Part shown: piece after piece, positions 41,084 to 50,159 of the stretch
Layout: each line of letters begins with the position of its first letter
Position numbering within the stretch: position 1 is the first letter of the stretch
Assembly: GCA_020632595.1 (NCBI GenBank)
Contig: JACKFF010000008.1
Span: 1-64,000 of the forward strand
Source: Nitrospiraceae bacterium
Lineage (GTDB): Bacteria > Nitrospirota > Nitrospiria > Nitrospirales > UBA8639
DNA: 64,000 bases
Direction of reading: 5' to 3'
The notes under the pieces: model-generated
The model's input: the letters and a program-made list of their open reading frames with translations, nothing else
Databases searched by the model: none
Told to the model about the DNA's origin: nothing
Position numbers and translations under genes: made by a program

Positions 41084-42397
41084 GTGGTTGAGTTATTGGG
41101 ACGGGCAATAGGGATGGGTTGGCCGGTATTGCTGATGCTGGTTGGGTTGTTGCTATATTTTCAGGCAACAATTTCTGATCCGGTAAAAAAGAAAAAAGCG
41201 AGCTTCCAAACAATAGTTGGAATTTTCTGCGCATTCTTGGCCTTTATCGCAATTTCCAATTATACGCATAACTTTGAAGGAGAAAGTCGTTTACTGCCGG
41301 TTTCTCTGGTCATGATCACAATCATGGCATTTGTGATGGGCCTCTATTTTCCCAATATTAGTGCATTGATGAAAATTGGAGGCTTTATGTTTTTTGTAGC
41401 TGCCGCCCTCTCAGGCTACGGAAATTGGCTCCCTCAAGTCGAAGGAGGGTTTCCTCCTCCTGTTGTCAAGTTGGACTTCCAAAGCATGTCAGCCCAACAG
41501 TTGGGTGATGAGGGAGAGAAAATCATTTTCGGTGGAATTGGCCAAAGTAAAACACAAGGGGCAATCGGAAAGGGTCAATGCCCATTATGCCATGGATTCC
41601 AACAGGGTTTTTTGAGTGAGCGTGCACCGAATCTCTATGGAATTCCTGATACGGCTCCTGAGAGATTAAAAGAACCGAATTATCACATGAATAATCCAGA
41701 GGCGCGCACCACTGAACAAAAGGAAGCTTTTCCAGGGTCTGGGACAGCAACGAATGCGCAAGAATATATCGCCGAGTCTCATGCATGTCCAAGCTGTTTC
41801 GTTGTTACTGGTTTTGGTGTGAAGGGGTCGAACGATACGGTAAGTCCTATGCCAAAGATTCACAAACCACCGATATCTTTAACTTTGGGTGAATTGGCCG
41901 CTGTGGACACCTGGATATACACTCGGGAAGGAAAAGAACCTCCGCCCTATGAAGAAATCGTCGCTTCGTATGAAAAATTCATCCCTGAGGCCGATCGCCC
42001 ATCGGCTGGTGGAGAGGAAGAAGCTGGGGGAGGTGGTGGAAATCTTTTAGCTGACGGTAGCGAACCATACGACAAGCTCTTTATGAAGGCAGGCTGCCCG
42101 GCATGTCATACGATTCCAGGAATTGAAGGGGCGACTGGAAAAGTAGGTCCTCTCCTAATGGAGGGCTCGAACGCTCCAAATCGTCTTAAAGATCCAGCTT
42201 ACCAGGGTAAAGCCAAATCGCCAAAGGAATATATTACGGAGTCAATATTGAATCCAAGTGCCTACGTCGTGAAAGATTTCCCTGACAATCAAATGCCAAA
42301 GGATTTTGGTGTTAGATTAACGGGAGGGGCTCTTAGTAAAATGGTTGATTACTTGGCGCAGTTAAAAGAAGGCCAACCTTTACCTCCAAAAGAATAA
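41084..42397 (+). CDS. Membrane-bound cytochrome c with two intact haem motifs
   Basis: A 437-residue protein with about four N-terminal transmembrane helices and a periplasmic part. Intact c-haem motifs are CPLCH (166-170) and CPACH (338-342). A third motif-like site, CPSCF (235-239), has Phe where the haem His should be, so it cannot bind haem covalently in the normal way. Two related cytochrome c modules flank it (both have YxxESxxxPSxxV-like segments), consistent with an internal duplication. The start is GTG 41084, with GGAGG 8 bases upstream. It follows the oxidase gene and probably donates electrons to it. Confidence 0.86.
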   Translation: MVELLGRAIGMGWPVLLMLVGLLLYFQATISDPVKKKKASFQTIVGIFCAFLAFIAISNYTHNFEGESRLLPVSLVMITIMAFVMGLYFPNISALMKIGGFMFFVAAALSGYGNWLPQVEGGFPPPVVKLDFQSMSAQQLGDEGEKIIFGGIGQSKTQGAIGKGQCPLCHGFQQGFLSERAPNLYGIPDTAPERLKEPNYHMNNPEARTTEQKEAFPGSGTATNAQEYIAESHACPSCFVVTGFGVKGSNDTVSPMPKIHKPPISLTLGELAAVDTWIYTREGKEPPPYEEIVASYEKFIPEADRPSAGGEEEAGGGGGNLLADGSEPYDKLFMKAGCPACHTIPGIEGATGKVGPLLMEGSNAPNRLKDPAYQGKAKSPKEYITESILNPSAYVVKDFPDNQMPKDFGVRLTGGALSKMVDYLAQLKEGQPLPPKE

Positions 42398-42442
42398 GAA
42401 ATATTAATTTAGGGGACAACCCTTTATAAGGAGTAAGGAAGA

Positions 42443-43411
42443 ATGACGTGGCTAAAACTAGTTGAAGGCTACATGCCGATGCAGATGATTTCCGAGTTGG
42501 CGGTCTGCATCCTTGTGTTTTCTATTATTAACTATTCACTAAAAAGAGCCGGCATGGGTTTGCCAAAATTTTGGGCAGGGATCTTTGTCTGGTGTTTTGT
42601 GAATTTGTTCTATCTCAAATATCGGATCTATCCGCCCATTCCATTTTCCGTGCGGGCAATTTATGGGACGGTTTCCGCTTGCGGTATTTTTATGTGGGTC
42701 TCTGGCTCACAGCAGGAGTGGGAGGAGTTTAAACGCCCCATAATTAATGTTTTGGATGCCAAAACAGGAATGACAAAGTTCATTCGAACAGCCTTATTGA
42801 TTTTATTACCAATCGGGCTTTGGGGATTTGCCTACAATTCTTTTCTTCCTAGCTTTGATGAACCCATTGAATTGAGAACCGTACATCCTGCCCCACCGGC
42901 TACGACTAAAGTCCATGGTAAAACCTATGTATTGCAAACTGCCGCGAATCCCTATCGTATTAATCCAGAAGGAAAATACGATCAGGCATATAGCAACGCT
43001 CATATCGTAAGTCAGGATATGGGGCGTTTAATGAAAGATGTGAAAAACCCAGAAGATAATCCATGGGACCCAAATGCTAAAGGCTATATTAAGCATGTTC
43101 GGGAAGGCGGAGAGATCTTTTTTCAAAATTGCCATTTCTGTCATGGTGATAATTTAAACGGTCGTGGTCTCTGGGCTTTTGCTTTTAACCCAATTCCTGC
43201 CAATTTTACTGATGCAGGAACCATTGCCCAGCTTCAAGAAACATTTGTTTTCTGGCGAGTGGCTAAAGGCGGAATTGGCCTTCCTGGTGAAGGATTTCCA
43301 TGGGCTTCTGTCATGCCACCCTGGGAACAGCATTTAACGGTCGATGAAATTTGGAAAGTCATCATGTTTGAATACTGGCACACCGGGTATTACCCGCGGA
43401 CTTGGGAATAA
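42443..43411 (+). CDS. Membrane-bound monohaem cytochrome c
   Basis: A 322-residue protein with about four transmembrane helices in the first 140 residues, then a linker and a C-terminal cytochrome c domain. The haem motif is CHFCH (230-234), followed by GDNLNGRGLWAF and a downstream PWASVMPPWEQ Met-ligand region. The final segment (WKVIMFEYWHTGYYP) is helical. The gene starts after a GGAAG ribosome-binding site and is 45 bases downstream of the previous cytochrome gene. It may deliver electrons from a periplasmic donor to the membrane complex. Confidence 0.86.
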   Translation: MTWLKLVEGYMPMQMISELAVCILVFSIINYSLKRAGMGLPKFWAGIFVWCFVNLFYLKYRIYPPIPFSVRAIYGTVSACGIFMWVSGSQQEWEEFKRPIINVLDAKTGMTKFIRTALLILLPIGLWGFAYNSFLPSFDEPIELRTVHPAPPATTKVHGKTYVLQTAANPYRINPEGKYDQAYSNAHIVSQDMGRLMKDVKNPEDNPWDPNAKGYIKHVREGGEIFFQNCHFCHGDNLNGRGLWAFAFNPIPANFTDAGTIAQLQETFVFWRVAKGGIGLPGEGFPWASVMPPWEQHLTVDEIWKVIMFEYWHTGYYPRTWE

Positions 43412-43424
43412 GGAGGACGCGGAC

Positions 43425-45296
43425 ATGAATGCAATTCAATTCGATACTGGACACTTTGAAAAGAGGATGGTCATGAAAGAAACGACTACAGCCGGAATTG
43501 GTAGGCGTGGCCTAGGAGCCTGGCTTCTGAGTTGCGGTCTCCTTTTTGGCGGAATAGGATTTGCTTCCACGTCCCAGGCAGAAATGGCGGAAGGATTTGC
43601 CGAGGGGAGTCGTCCTGCTCCACCATCTGCCGAACAAGTTGAAGCAGGAAAACGCGTGTATTTTACAAAGTGTGTTTGGTGCCATGGCGTTAACGGAGCC
43701 GGAGACGGTCCTGGAGCTGACCGCCTTTGGCCAAGACCACGTAATTTTAACGCAGGTACTTTTAAGATTCGTCATACGGCAAGCGGTGAATTGCCCCTCA
43801 TTGATGTAGATCTATTTCAAACCGTAACCCATGGATTGCCTGGATCCGCAATGCCATCATGGGAAGGTATTTTGACTGAAGACCAACGGAGGGATGTTTT
43901 AGCATTCGTAACCACTGAATTGGTCAAGGATCGAAGTTGGCAAGATAAGGAATTTGAAGAATTTCATGTGTTGCAATTAGACTCAATCCAACCAGTTCCT
44001 CCTACGGCAGAATCGGTGAAGCGTGGTTCCGAGCTTGTGAAAGAAATGAAGTGTATTGAATGCCATGGGCTGGAGGGTCGTGGGGATGGAAATGCGTTCA
44101 ACCTCAAGGATGACTGGGGTTTTTCCATTCAACCTGCCGACTGGCATAAATGCTGGAATTTCAGAGGTAGTCGTCAAGACGCCTATAACGTCAAAAATAT
44201 TTTCAGAACATTTTCGACTGGGGTGAGCGGAACCCCAATGCCCTCGTTTGCAGATAATACTACTGTTGAAGATCGGTGGCACATAGCTAATTATGTTAAC
44301 CATTTGTGCGAACGAGATAAGGATGTGGACATTGCTGGCGGTAATGTGACGGATGAAATCGCAGCTGCTTTAGTTGCAGCGAAACCAAGGGCAATCGATC
44401 CTTTAACGGATAAGCCAAAAGTTGATTTCGTGGTTCCTTCAAAGTTCGTCGAAGGAGAATTACCAGCTGATGAGCATGACGAACGGTGGAACCTGGTTGA
44501 TCGAAGAATTGTGGCAATGGGTGGGCAGATTACTCACAAACCCAGAAACTTCGTAACCAGAATTGATGATGTCTGGGTTCAATCCCTTTACAATGAAACG
44601 CATATTTCATTTATGTTCAGGTGGGATGACCGAACAAAGAGTGTACAAAAAGACAGTGTAGACTGGGAGCCTTACGAAGTGAATCTTGGGGATTATGGGA
44701 TTGAGGAGCAGCCTCCTGGAGGATCGAAGTTTGCTGATGATCCTGAACATCCAGAATCCATCGCTGCCAAACAAACTTCCTATCAGGTGTTTAATGATGG
44801 GCTTGCCTTCCAATTACCGATAAAATGGCAGGAATTGCCTGCACCTCGGAAACCTAGATATTTCTGGGGTGACGAGGGATTTCCCGTTGACATTGCCAAG
44901 TGGACGGCCGATGGAGAAATAAAGGCCTATCAGGGTTCCGGTTGGGATGTGGATTTTGAAGATCGTGATGACTTCACGGAACAACTGAAAGTGGTCAAAG
45001 CCGAATGGAAGAACGGGCGATGGACGGTTATTATAACCAGACCCCTCAAGGGTGACTACGAAGAAGATGCCTACATCGAGTTGGGAAAATATATCCCTAT
45101 TAATTTTTTTGTGTGGGATGGCCACAATGGGGATGTTGGGCGGAAGATGGCAGTCTCCGCCTTTTATTATCTGGTGTTAGAACCACCAATTGAAAAGGAA
45201 ACATATATATATCCAACATTGGCCGCCATTGGATTGGTTCTTGTGGAAGGGTGGATTTTGACTCGGCGTGCCAATAGGCGCAAGGGTAAAGTTTAA
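43425..45296 (+). CDS. Dihaem cytochrome c fused to an NXR-gamma/ethylbenzene-dehydrogenase-gamma-like domain
   Basis: A 623-residue fusion. An N-terminal signal (residues about 20-50) leads to two cytochrome c domains with motifs CVWCH (83-87) and CIECH (210-214), both followed by axial-Met regions (SAMPSWEG, TPMPSFAD). Residues about 320-590 match the haem-b-binding gamma subunit of class II molybdenum enzymes (EB_dh, PF09459), for example WVQSLYNETHISFMFRWDD and NFFVWDGHNGDVG. A C-terminal transmembrane helix anchors it. The fusion could link a soluble nitrite oxidoreductase-type enzyme to the membrane oxidase (inference). ATG 43425 has AGGAGG 8 bases upstream. It is the last gene before the terminator. 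Confidence 0.87.
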   Translation: MNAIQFDTGHFEKRMVMKETTTAGIGRRGLGAWLLSCGLLFGGIGFASTSQAEMAEGFAEGSRPAPPSAEQVEAGKRVYFTKCVWCHGVNGAGDGPGADRLWPRPRNFNAGTFKIRHTASGELPLIDVDLFQTVTHGLPGSAMPSWEGILTEDQRRDVLAFVTTELVKDRSWQDKEFEEFHVLQLDSIQPVPPTAESVKRGSELVKEMKCIECHGLEGRGDGNAFNLKDDWGFSIQPADWHKCWNFRGSRQDAYNVKNIFRTFSTGVSGTPMPSFADNTTVEDRWHIANYVNHLCERDKDVDIAGGNVTDEIAAALVAAKPRAIDPLTDKPKVDFVVPSKFVEGELPADEHDERWNLVDRRIVAMGGQITHKPRNFVTRIDDVWVQSLYNETHISFMFRWDDRTKSVQKDSVDWEPYEVNLGDYGIEEQPPGGSKFADDPEHPESIAAKQTSYQVFNDGLAFQLPIKWQELPAPRKPRYFWGDEGFPVDIAKWTADGEIKAYQGSGWDVDFEDRDDFTEQLKVVKAEWKNGRWTVIITRPLKGDYEEDAYIELGKYIPINFFVWDGHNGDVGRKMAVSAFYYLVLEPPIEKETYIYPTLAAIGLVLVEGWILTRRANRRKGKV

Positions 45297-45330
45297 CACA
45301 GTTGTAAACCTCGGAGTTATCCGAAAAAAT

Positions 45331-45360
45331 GAAGGGGGTGGGTAACCACCCCCTTTTTTT
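45331..45360 (+). terminator. Rho-independent terminator of the oxidase/cytochrome operon
   Basis: A stem of about 9 bp (gggggtgg/ccaccccc) with loop gtaa is followed by seven T residues. The T run touches the ATG of the next gene (45361), an unusually tight arrangement. Confidence 0.9.
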
Positions 45361-45981
45361 ATGGCTAATATTAAAAAAAATTCCAACATTTCGGGTGTTA
45401 TCCTAGCAGGCGGGAAAAGCCGGAGGATGGGAAGGGATAAAAGGACCCTGGAATGGGGAGGAACCAAGTTTCTTGATAAGGTTTGTTTTACCCTAAGCGA
45501 GTTATTTGATGAGATAATACTGGTGACTGCAATAGAAGATTATCCTTGCGGGCATCTCCCTGTCCGTTTAGTGACTGACACAATACCTCATCAAGGTTCA
45601 TTGGGTGGGCTTTTTACCGGGATCAAGGAAGCCTCTTATGGTTCTGTATTTGTTGTGGCTTGCGATATGCCTTTTTTAAATCCTTCTGTTATATCTAGGC
45701 TTTGTTCTCTGCCTGAAAATGACGTGGTAATGCCCAAACTTTCGACAGGATATCAGCCTCTTCACGCACGATATTCCAAACGATGCTCCATCATAATGGA
45801 GAAGATGATTCAAGAAGGGAATCTTCGGATTCAAAGTCTGATTCAGGAACCATCTCTTTTCATTCAAATTGTGGAGGAGACTTTTTTCGATGACATTGAT
45901 CCATTTGGGTACTCCTTTTTGAATATTAATACACCCGCCGATTATGAATTTGCCAGGAAAGCTGCCGCTCATCTGCAATAA
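45361..45981 (+). CDS. mobA: Molybdenum cofactor guanylyltransferase
   Basis: A 206-residue nucleotidyltransferase that attaches GMP to molybdopterin to make the bis-MGD cofactor of DMSO-reductase-family enzymes such as nitrite oxidoreductase. The nucleotide-binding motif is GVILAGGKSRRMGRDK at residues 12-27. The segment SLGGLFTGI and the metal site CDMPFL follow. The C-terminal NINTPADYE is typical of MobA. No clear ribosome-binding site precedes the ATG because the terminator abuts it. The gene is separated from the oxidase operon but close to molybdenum-enzyme genes, consistent with shared function. Confidence 0.88.
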   Translation: MANIKKNSNISGVILAGGKSRRMGRDKRTLEWGGTKFLDKVCFTLSELFDEIILVTAIEDYPCGHLPVRLVTDTIPHQGSLGGLFTGIKEASYGSVFVVACDMPFLNPSVISRLCSLPENDVVMPKLSTGYQPLHARYSKRCSIIMEKMIQEGNLRIQSLIQEPSLFIQIVEETFFDDIDPFGYSFLNINTPADYEFARKAAAHLQ

Positions 45982-45985
45982 TGGT

Positions 45986-47092
45986 ATGCCTCTTCTTCCT
46001 AAAAATTTATTGATTATCCATCCTGGAGCCTTCGGTGACGGATTGTTGGCCTTGCCCGCTATTCGGGTTCTTGAGGCTACGTTTCCCGGGCACCATTTGA
46101 TTTGGTTTGGACACGAGGAATTAGGAGCTTTGCTTGTTGCTGCCCATGAAGTTCATCAGTCTTACTCTTTTGATAGGCTGGAGGTCTTGACATATCGAGG
46201 GACTAATAATTCTCAACAGGAAAAAATTTTGTCGATTATGCGTCGTTGCGATAGAGCCATAGGTTGGTTGGAGGATAAGGATGGAATCTGGCGAAGTTGG
46301 TTGGGGGAGGCGGGAATTCAAGATTGTATTTTTCGGTCACCTCATGACAAAACATTGCTAAACCATCATATGCTTGATCGGTATGTGGAAATACTCAAAC
46401 CGTGGGTTCAGACGAAACATTTTCTGCGTGGCTTAGACATAAACAGGAATCTTACGGGTCCTCTGGTTTTCCCATCAAATTTGGGGAGACTTCCTTCTCC
46501 TATCAAGGAGCCACTTATTCTTCTCCATGTTGGAAGTGGCAGTCGATACAAATGTGCCTCTCCCGAATTATGGGCGAGCATTGTCAAGGGCCTGAGGATG
46601 GCCCAACCGAAATGGAATATTTGTCTTATAGAAGGACCTGCAGATAATGATTCGGTTCGAAATGTGCAATGCCTCCTGACTCATTTTGAATATGGCATTC
46701 TGACAGGAATGGATCTGGTTCAAATAGGGCAATATTTACAGCATGCCAAATTGTTTATCGGGCACGATTCCGGTTTGTCGCATCTAGCCGCAAGTTTTGG
46801 GGTACCTTCGGTGTTATTGTTTGGTCCCACTGACCCTGAAAAATGGGCGCCGCGGGGAACTCATGTAGCCGTTATACGAAAATTCTGTTATTGCCTAGAA
46901 AAAGCCGCCAGTGCGCATTGTATGGATATGCCGTGTCTTTCTTTTTCCCAAGCTGAAGTCCTCGCAAATGTTGAAGACGTGTTAAGTGGAGTGAAGGCGT
47001 CCGTGACCTGCCCAAGCTTCGAGTGTGTTGATGAAGCGTTCACTGTGCCTTGCCTTGGCCAGAATGCTGTGTTACATTCGCCGCGGTCATAA
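45986..47092 (+). CDS. Glycosyltransferase family 9 (heptosyltransferase-like)
   Basis: A 368-residue GT-9 family protein, the ADP-heptose:LPS heptosyltransferase family that transfers sugars to lipopolysaccharide. The N-terminal HPGAFGDGLLALPAI and the C-terminal GHDSGLSHLAASFGVPSVLLFGPTDPEKWAP are characteristic. The enzyme acts at the cytoplasmic face of the inner membrane. Which core sugar it adds cannot be read. ATG 45986, 4 bases after mobA, is preferred. An ATG at 45944 overlaps mobA. Two internal Cys near the C terminus (KFCYC, MPCL) are unusual for the family. Confidence 0.84.
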   Translation: MPLLPKNLLIIHPGAFGDGLLALPAIRVLEATFPGHHLIWFGHEELGALLVAAHEVHQSYSFDRLEVLTYRGTNNSQQEKILSIMRRCDRAIGWLEDKDGIWRSWLGEAGIQDCIFRSPHDKTLLNHHMLDRYVEILKPWVQTKHFLRGLDINRNLTGPLVFPSNLGRLPSPIKEPLILLHVGSGSRYKCASPELWASIVKGLRMAQPKWNICLIEGPADNDSVRNVQCLLTHFEYGILTGMDLVQIGQYLQHAKLFIGHDSGLSHLAASFGVPSVLLFGPTDPEKWAPRGTHVAVIRKFCYCLEKAASAHCMDMPCLSFSQAEVLANVEDVLSGVKASVTCPSFECVDEAFTVPCLGQNAVLHSPRS

Positions 47093-47129
47093 AAAACTCA
47101 TATATTCTGCGTACATAGGACATTTCATC

Positions 47130-48911
47130 GTGGAGAAACTTCTCCAAAACCAAGTCATTGAGGCCATCGCGGTTATCCTAGACAAGGTCAGGGAATCTGG
47201 CGAAATAAGTTTGAACACGATTCCAACCATTGCCGTGGAACCTCCTAAGCGTCCGGAATGGGGAGATTTTTCTTCTAGTGTCGCGATGACATTGGCCTCA
47301 CAGGTTCGACAATCGCCTTTGAAAGTAGCCGAATTGTTGGCGACAGGTCTTCGTGCCCAGTTTTCAGAGATATTTGTCCTCGTTACCGTTGCCCCTCCAG
47401 GATTTTTGAATTTGACTCTCCATCCCTTCAGGTGGATCCAAGTTTTACGGATGATTCAGGATAAGGGACCGTTATACGGCAACAGCAACATCGGACAAGG
47501 GAAACGTATTCTCCTGGAGTTCGTGAGTGCGAATCCGACTGGGCCCTTGCATGTTGGACATGGACGAGGAGCGGCATTGGGACAGGCCATGGCCAGGTTG
47601 TTGGCATCTGTCGGATTTAAGGTTACCCGTGAATATTATATTAACGATGCCGGTCGTCAATTACAGTTGTTGGGCCGGTCCGTTTATTCCCGTTATCGAG
47701 AGCATTGGGGAAAACCGTTTTCATTTCCCGAGAATGGCTATCATGGAGACTATATAAAAATTGTAGCTGAGTCTGTGGCGAAGACCCATGGGCAAACCTT
47801 ACTGGATGGCTCCTCAGATGAGGCCGAAACGCTTTGCGCTCAATTGGCCAGTCAGATGCTTTTGGATCGAATTAAAGAGGATTTGTCTACATTTGGTGTT
47901 GAATTTGACTCCTGGTTTAGCGAGACATCCCTGCATACGGCTGGCCTTATTCAACAGTCATTGGACGAACTTCGGGAAAAGAAGCTGCTTATAGAAGAGG
48001 ATGGTGCCTGGTGGTTTCGTTCATCTCAGTTTGGGGATGAAAAGGATCGCGTGGCTCAAAAACAGGATGGGAGCTATACCTACTTAGCGGCCGATATGGC
48101 CTACCATCGACAAAAATTAGAACGTGGCTTTGATACCTTAATCAATATTTGGGGTGCGGACCATCATGGGTATATTCCAAGGATGGAAGCGACGGTTCAA
48201 GCCTTTGGCTTTGCCAAAGAGGCCTTGCGAATCGTCCTGGTGCAAATGGTGAGCTTGCGACGTGGTGGCCAAAAAATTGAGATGTCGAAGCGAGCCGGTG
48301 AATTTGTGACCCTGCGCGAGGTAATTGATGAGGTTGGTCCAGATGCCGCCAAATTCTTTTTCCTGATGAGAAGGGCCGATACCCATTTGGATTTTGATCT
48401 GGAATTGGCCAAACAACAGACTTCCGACAATCCCGTCTATTATGTTCAGTATGCGCATGCGCGATTGGCCAGTCTCTTTCGAGTGGCGCAGGAACGCCAA
48501 GTACCCCTTCCGACTGTCCAGGATGTCGATCAGGACTTGTTGATTCAGGATGAAGAGTTAGGGCTCATTAAAACGTTGGCACAGTATCCTTTTGTGGTTG
48601 AGAACAGTGCGATGGCGTTGGAGCCTCATCGGATCACGTTTTATCTCCAAGAGCTTGCGGCCCAATTGCATGCCTACTACAACAGAAATCGGGTCCTTCC
48701 CTCATTGGATTCTGAGAGTAACACCGGGGATACGGGAGACAACATTAAGTTAGGGACAAGTGAGCATACTACAGCGTTGAGTCATGAGCGCATCTACGAA
48801 CGTATTTCGCCGGACGTGACCGCTGCTCGCTTAGCCCTGCTTCGGCAAGTCCAGACGGTCATTGGTAATGGGCTGGCAATCCTGGGAATTTCTGCCCCGG
48901 AGAGGATGTAA
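47130..48911 (+). CDS. argS: Arginyl-tRNA synthetase
   Basis: A class I aminoacyl-tRNA synthetase of 593 residues. The N-terminal additional domain is followed by the HIGH-like motif ANPTGPLHVGHGRGAALG and the KMSKS-like motif KIEMSKRAGEF. A C-terminal DALR anticodon-binding domain is present (YVQYAHARLASLFRV onward). GTG 47130 fits the family N terminus (EKLLQNQVIEAI). An in-frame ATG at 47025 would add about 35 residues inside the upstream gene. Essential protein-synthesis enzyme, probably co-transcribed with its neighbours. Confidence 0.93.
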   Translation: MEKLLQNQVIEAIAVILDKVRESGEISLNTIPTIAVEPPKRPEWGDFSSSVAMTLASQVRQSPLKVAELLATGLRAQFSEIFVLVTVAPPGFLNLTLHPFRWIQVLRMIQDKGPLYGNSNIGQGKRILLEFVSANPTGPLHVGHGRGAALGQAMARLLASVGFKVTREYYINDAGRQLQLLGRSVYSRYREHWGKPFSFPENGYHGDYIKIVAESVAKTHGQTLLDGSSDEAETLCAQLASQMLLDRIKEDLSTFGVEFDSWFSETSLHTAGLIQQSLDELREKKLLIEEDGAWWFRSSQFGDEKDRVAQKQDGSYTYLAADMAYHRQKLERGFDTLINIWGADHHGYIPRMEATVQAFGFAKEALRIVLVQMVSLRRGGQKIEMSKRAGEFVTLREVIDEVGPDAAKFFFLMRRADTHLDFDLELAKQQTSDNPVYYVQYAHARLASLFRVAQERQVPLPTVQDVDQDLLIQDEELGLIKTLAQYPFVVENSAMALEPHRITFYLQELAAQLHAYYNRNRVLPSLDSESNTGDTGDNIKLGTSEHTTALSHERIYERISPDVTAARLALLRQVQTVIGNGLAILGISAPERM

Positions 48912-48942
48912 CATGTATGAAGGTCAAGCATAAGCAGAGATA

Positions 48943-50148
48943 ATGTCTAAAGATCAATCTACTATACAATCAGGTTCCAATCGTTTTCATATTCAGCATA
49001 CGTTGCCGTCTGGTCCTGCGAGGGTTGGACGGATTTTAACATCCCATGGTGAGATCGACACTCCTGCCTTTATGCCGGTTGGCTCACAGGGGACGGTCAA
49101 AGGACTGGACCCGGATGAAGTCCGCGAATGCGGGTTTCATATGGTTCTGGGGAATGCCTATCATCTATTTTTGCGACCGGGGCATGAACTCATTGAATCT
49201 CTGGGTGGGCTTCATGCTTTCATGCAATGGCCCGGAGCGATTTTGACCGACAGTGGTGGCTACCAGATGGTGAGCCTGGCCGATCTTTGTGAGGTGACGG
49301 AGGAGGGAGTCGGCTTTCGTTCTCATATCGACGGTGCGTGGCATTTACTCTCACCAGAAAAAAGCATGGCCATCCAGGTTGCACTTGGCTCCGATATTAT
49401 GATGGTTCTTGACCACTGTCCGACTTTTCCTTGTACCGAAGAGCAAGCGCGTGAGGCTGTACAGCGAACGACCAGGTGGGCTCAGCGATGTGCTGGGGTC
49501 CCGAGAAAAGAGCATCAGTGGCTGTTTGGAATTGTTCAGGGAGGAGTCTTTGTCCAATTAAGGCAAGAATCGACTCAGGAGTTGGTCAATTTGAATATGG
49601 ATGGCTATGCTTTGGGTGGATTATCCTTGGGAGAAGAAAAGGCCGAAATGTTGGCGATGATCGAGACAGTGATTGCCCAGCTCCCCCTCAGTCGTCCTCG
49701 CTACTTAATGGGAGTTGGGCTTCCTGAAGATATTGTGGAAGGGGTGGCTCGGGGATTGGATTTATTTGATTGCGTGATCCCGACCAGGCATGGGCGCACC
49801 GGTTGGCTGTTTACCTCGACAGGGAAGGTATTGATTAAACAGGCTCGCTATGCCCGTGATCCCAATCCCATTGATAGCCAATGTGGGTGTCCGGTCTGCC
49901 AACGGTTTTCCAGAGCCTATTTGCGGCACTTGTTTTTATCGCATGAAATGTTAGGCGTCCGTCTGAATACGATCCATAATCTTTGGTATTATGGCTCGCT
50001 CATGAAGGGGCTACGACAAGCAATCAGTGCGAATCAGTTTGACGACTACCGGAAAGATTTTTACCGCCGACGCGAGTGTGACACAAGTGAAACGCTCATT
50101 CAGGAAGTATCGACCGGATCGAATGGGTTGGCCACAGACACATTTTAA
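48943..50148 (+). CDS. tgt: tRNA-guanine transglycosylase
   Basis: Exchanges guanine 34 for preQ1 in tRNAs with a GUN anticodon, a step in queuosine formation. The 401-residue TIM-barrel enzyme shows DTPAFMPVGSQGTVKGL, NAYHLFLRPG, GAILTDSGGYQMVSLADL and the zinc site CGCPVCQRFSRAYLRHL. The motif DSGGYQMVSL differs from the common DSGGFQVFSL but keeps the catalytic Asp. The catalytic region CVIPTRHGRTG is intact. It precedes yajC-secD-secF, a linkage seen in many bacteria. Confidence 0.93.
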   Translation: MSKDQSTIQSGSNRFHIQHTLPSGPARVGRILTSHGEIDTPAFMPVGSQGTVKGLDPDEVRECGFHMVLGNAYHLFLRPGHELIESLGGLHAFMQWPGAILTDSGGYQMVSLADLCEVTEEGVGFRSHIDGAWHLLSPEKSMAIQVALGSDIMMVLDHCPTFPCTEEQAREAVQRTTRWAQRCAGVPRKEHQWLFGIVQGGVFVQLRQESTQELVNLNMDGYALGGLSLGEEKAEMLAMIETVIAQLPLSRPRYLMGVGLPEDIVEGVARGLDLFDCVIPTRHGRTGWLFTSTGKVLIKQARYARDPNPIDSQCGCPVCQRFSRAYLRHLFLSHEMLGVRLNTIHNLWYYGSLMKGLRQAISANQFDDYRKDFYRRRECDTSETLIQEVSTGSNGLATDTF

Positions 50149-50159
50149 TTGAGGTACTT

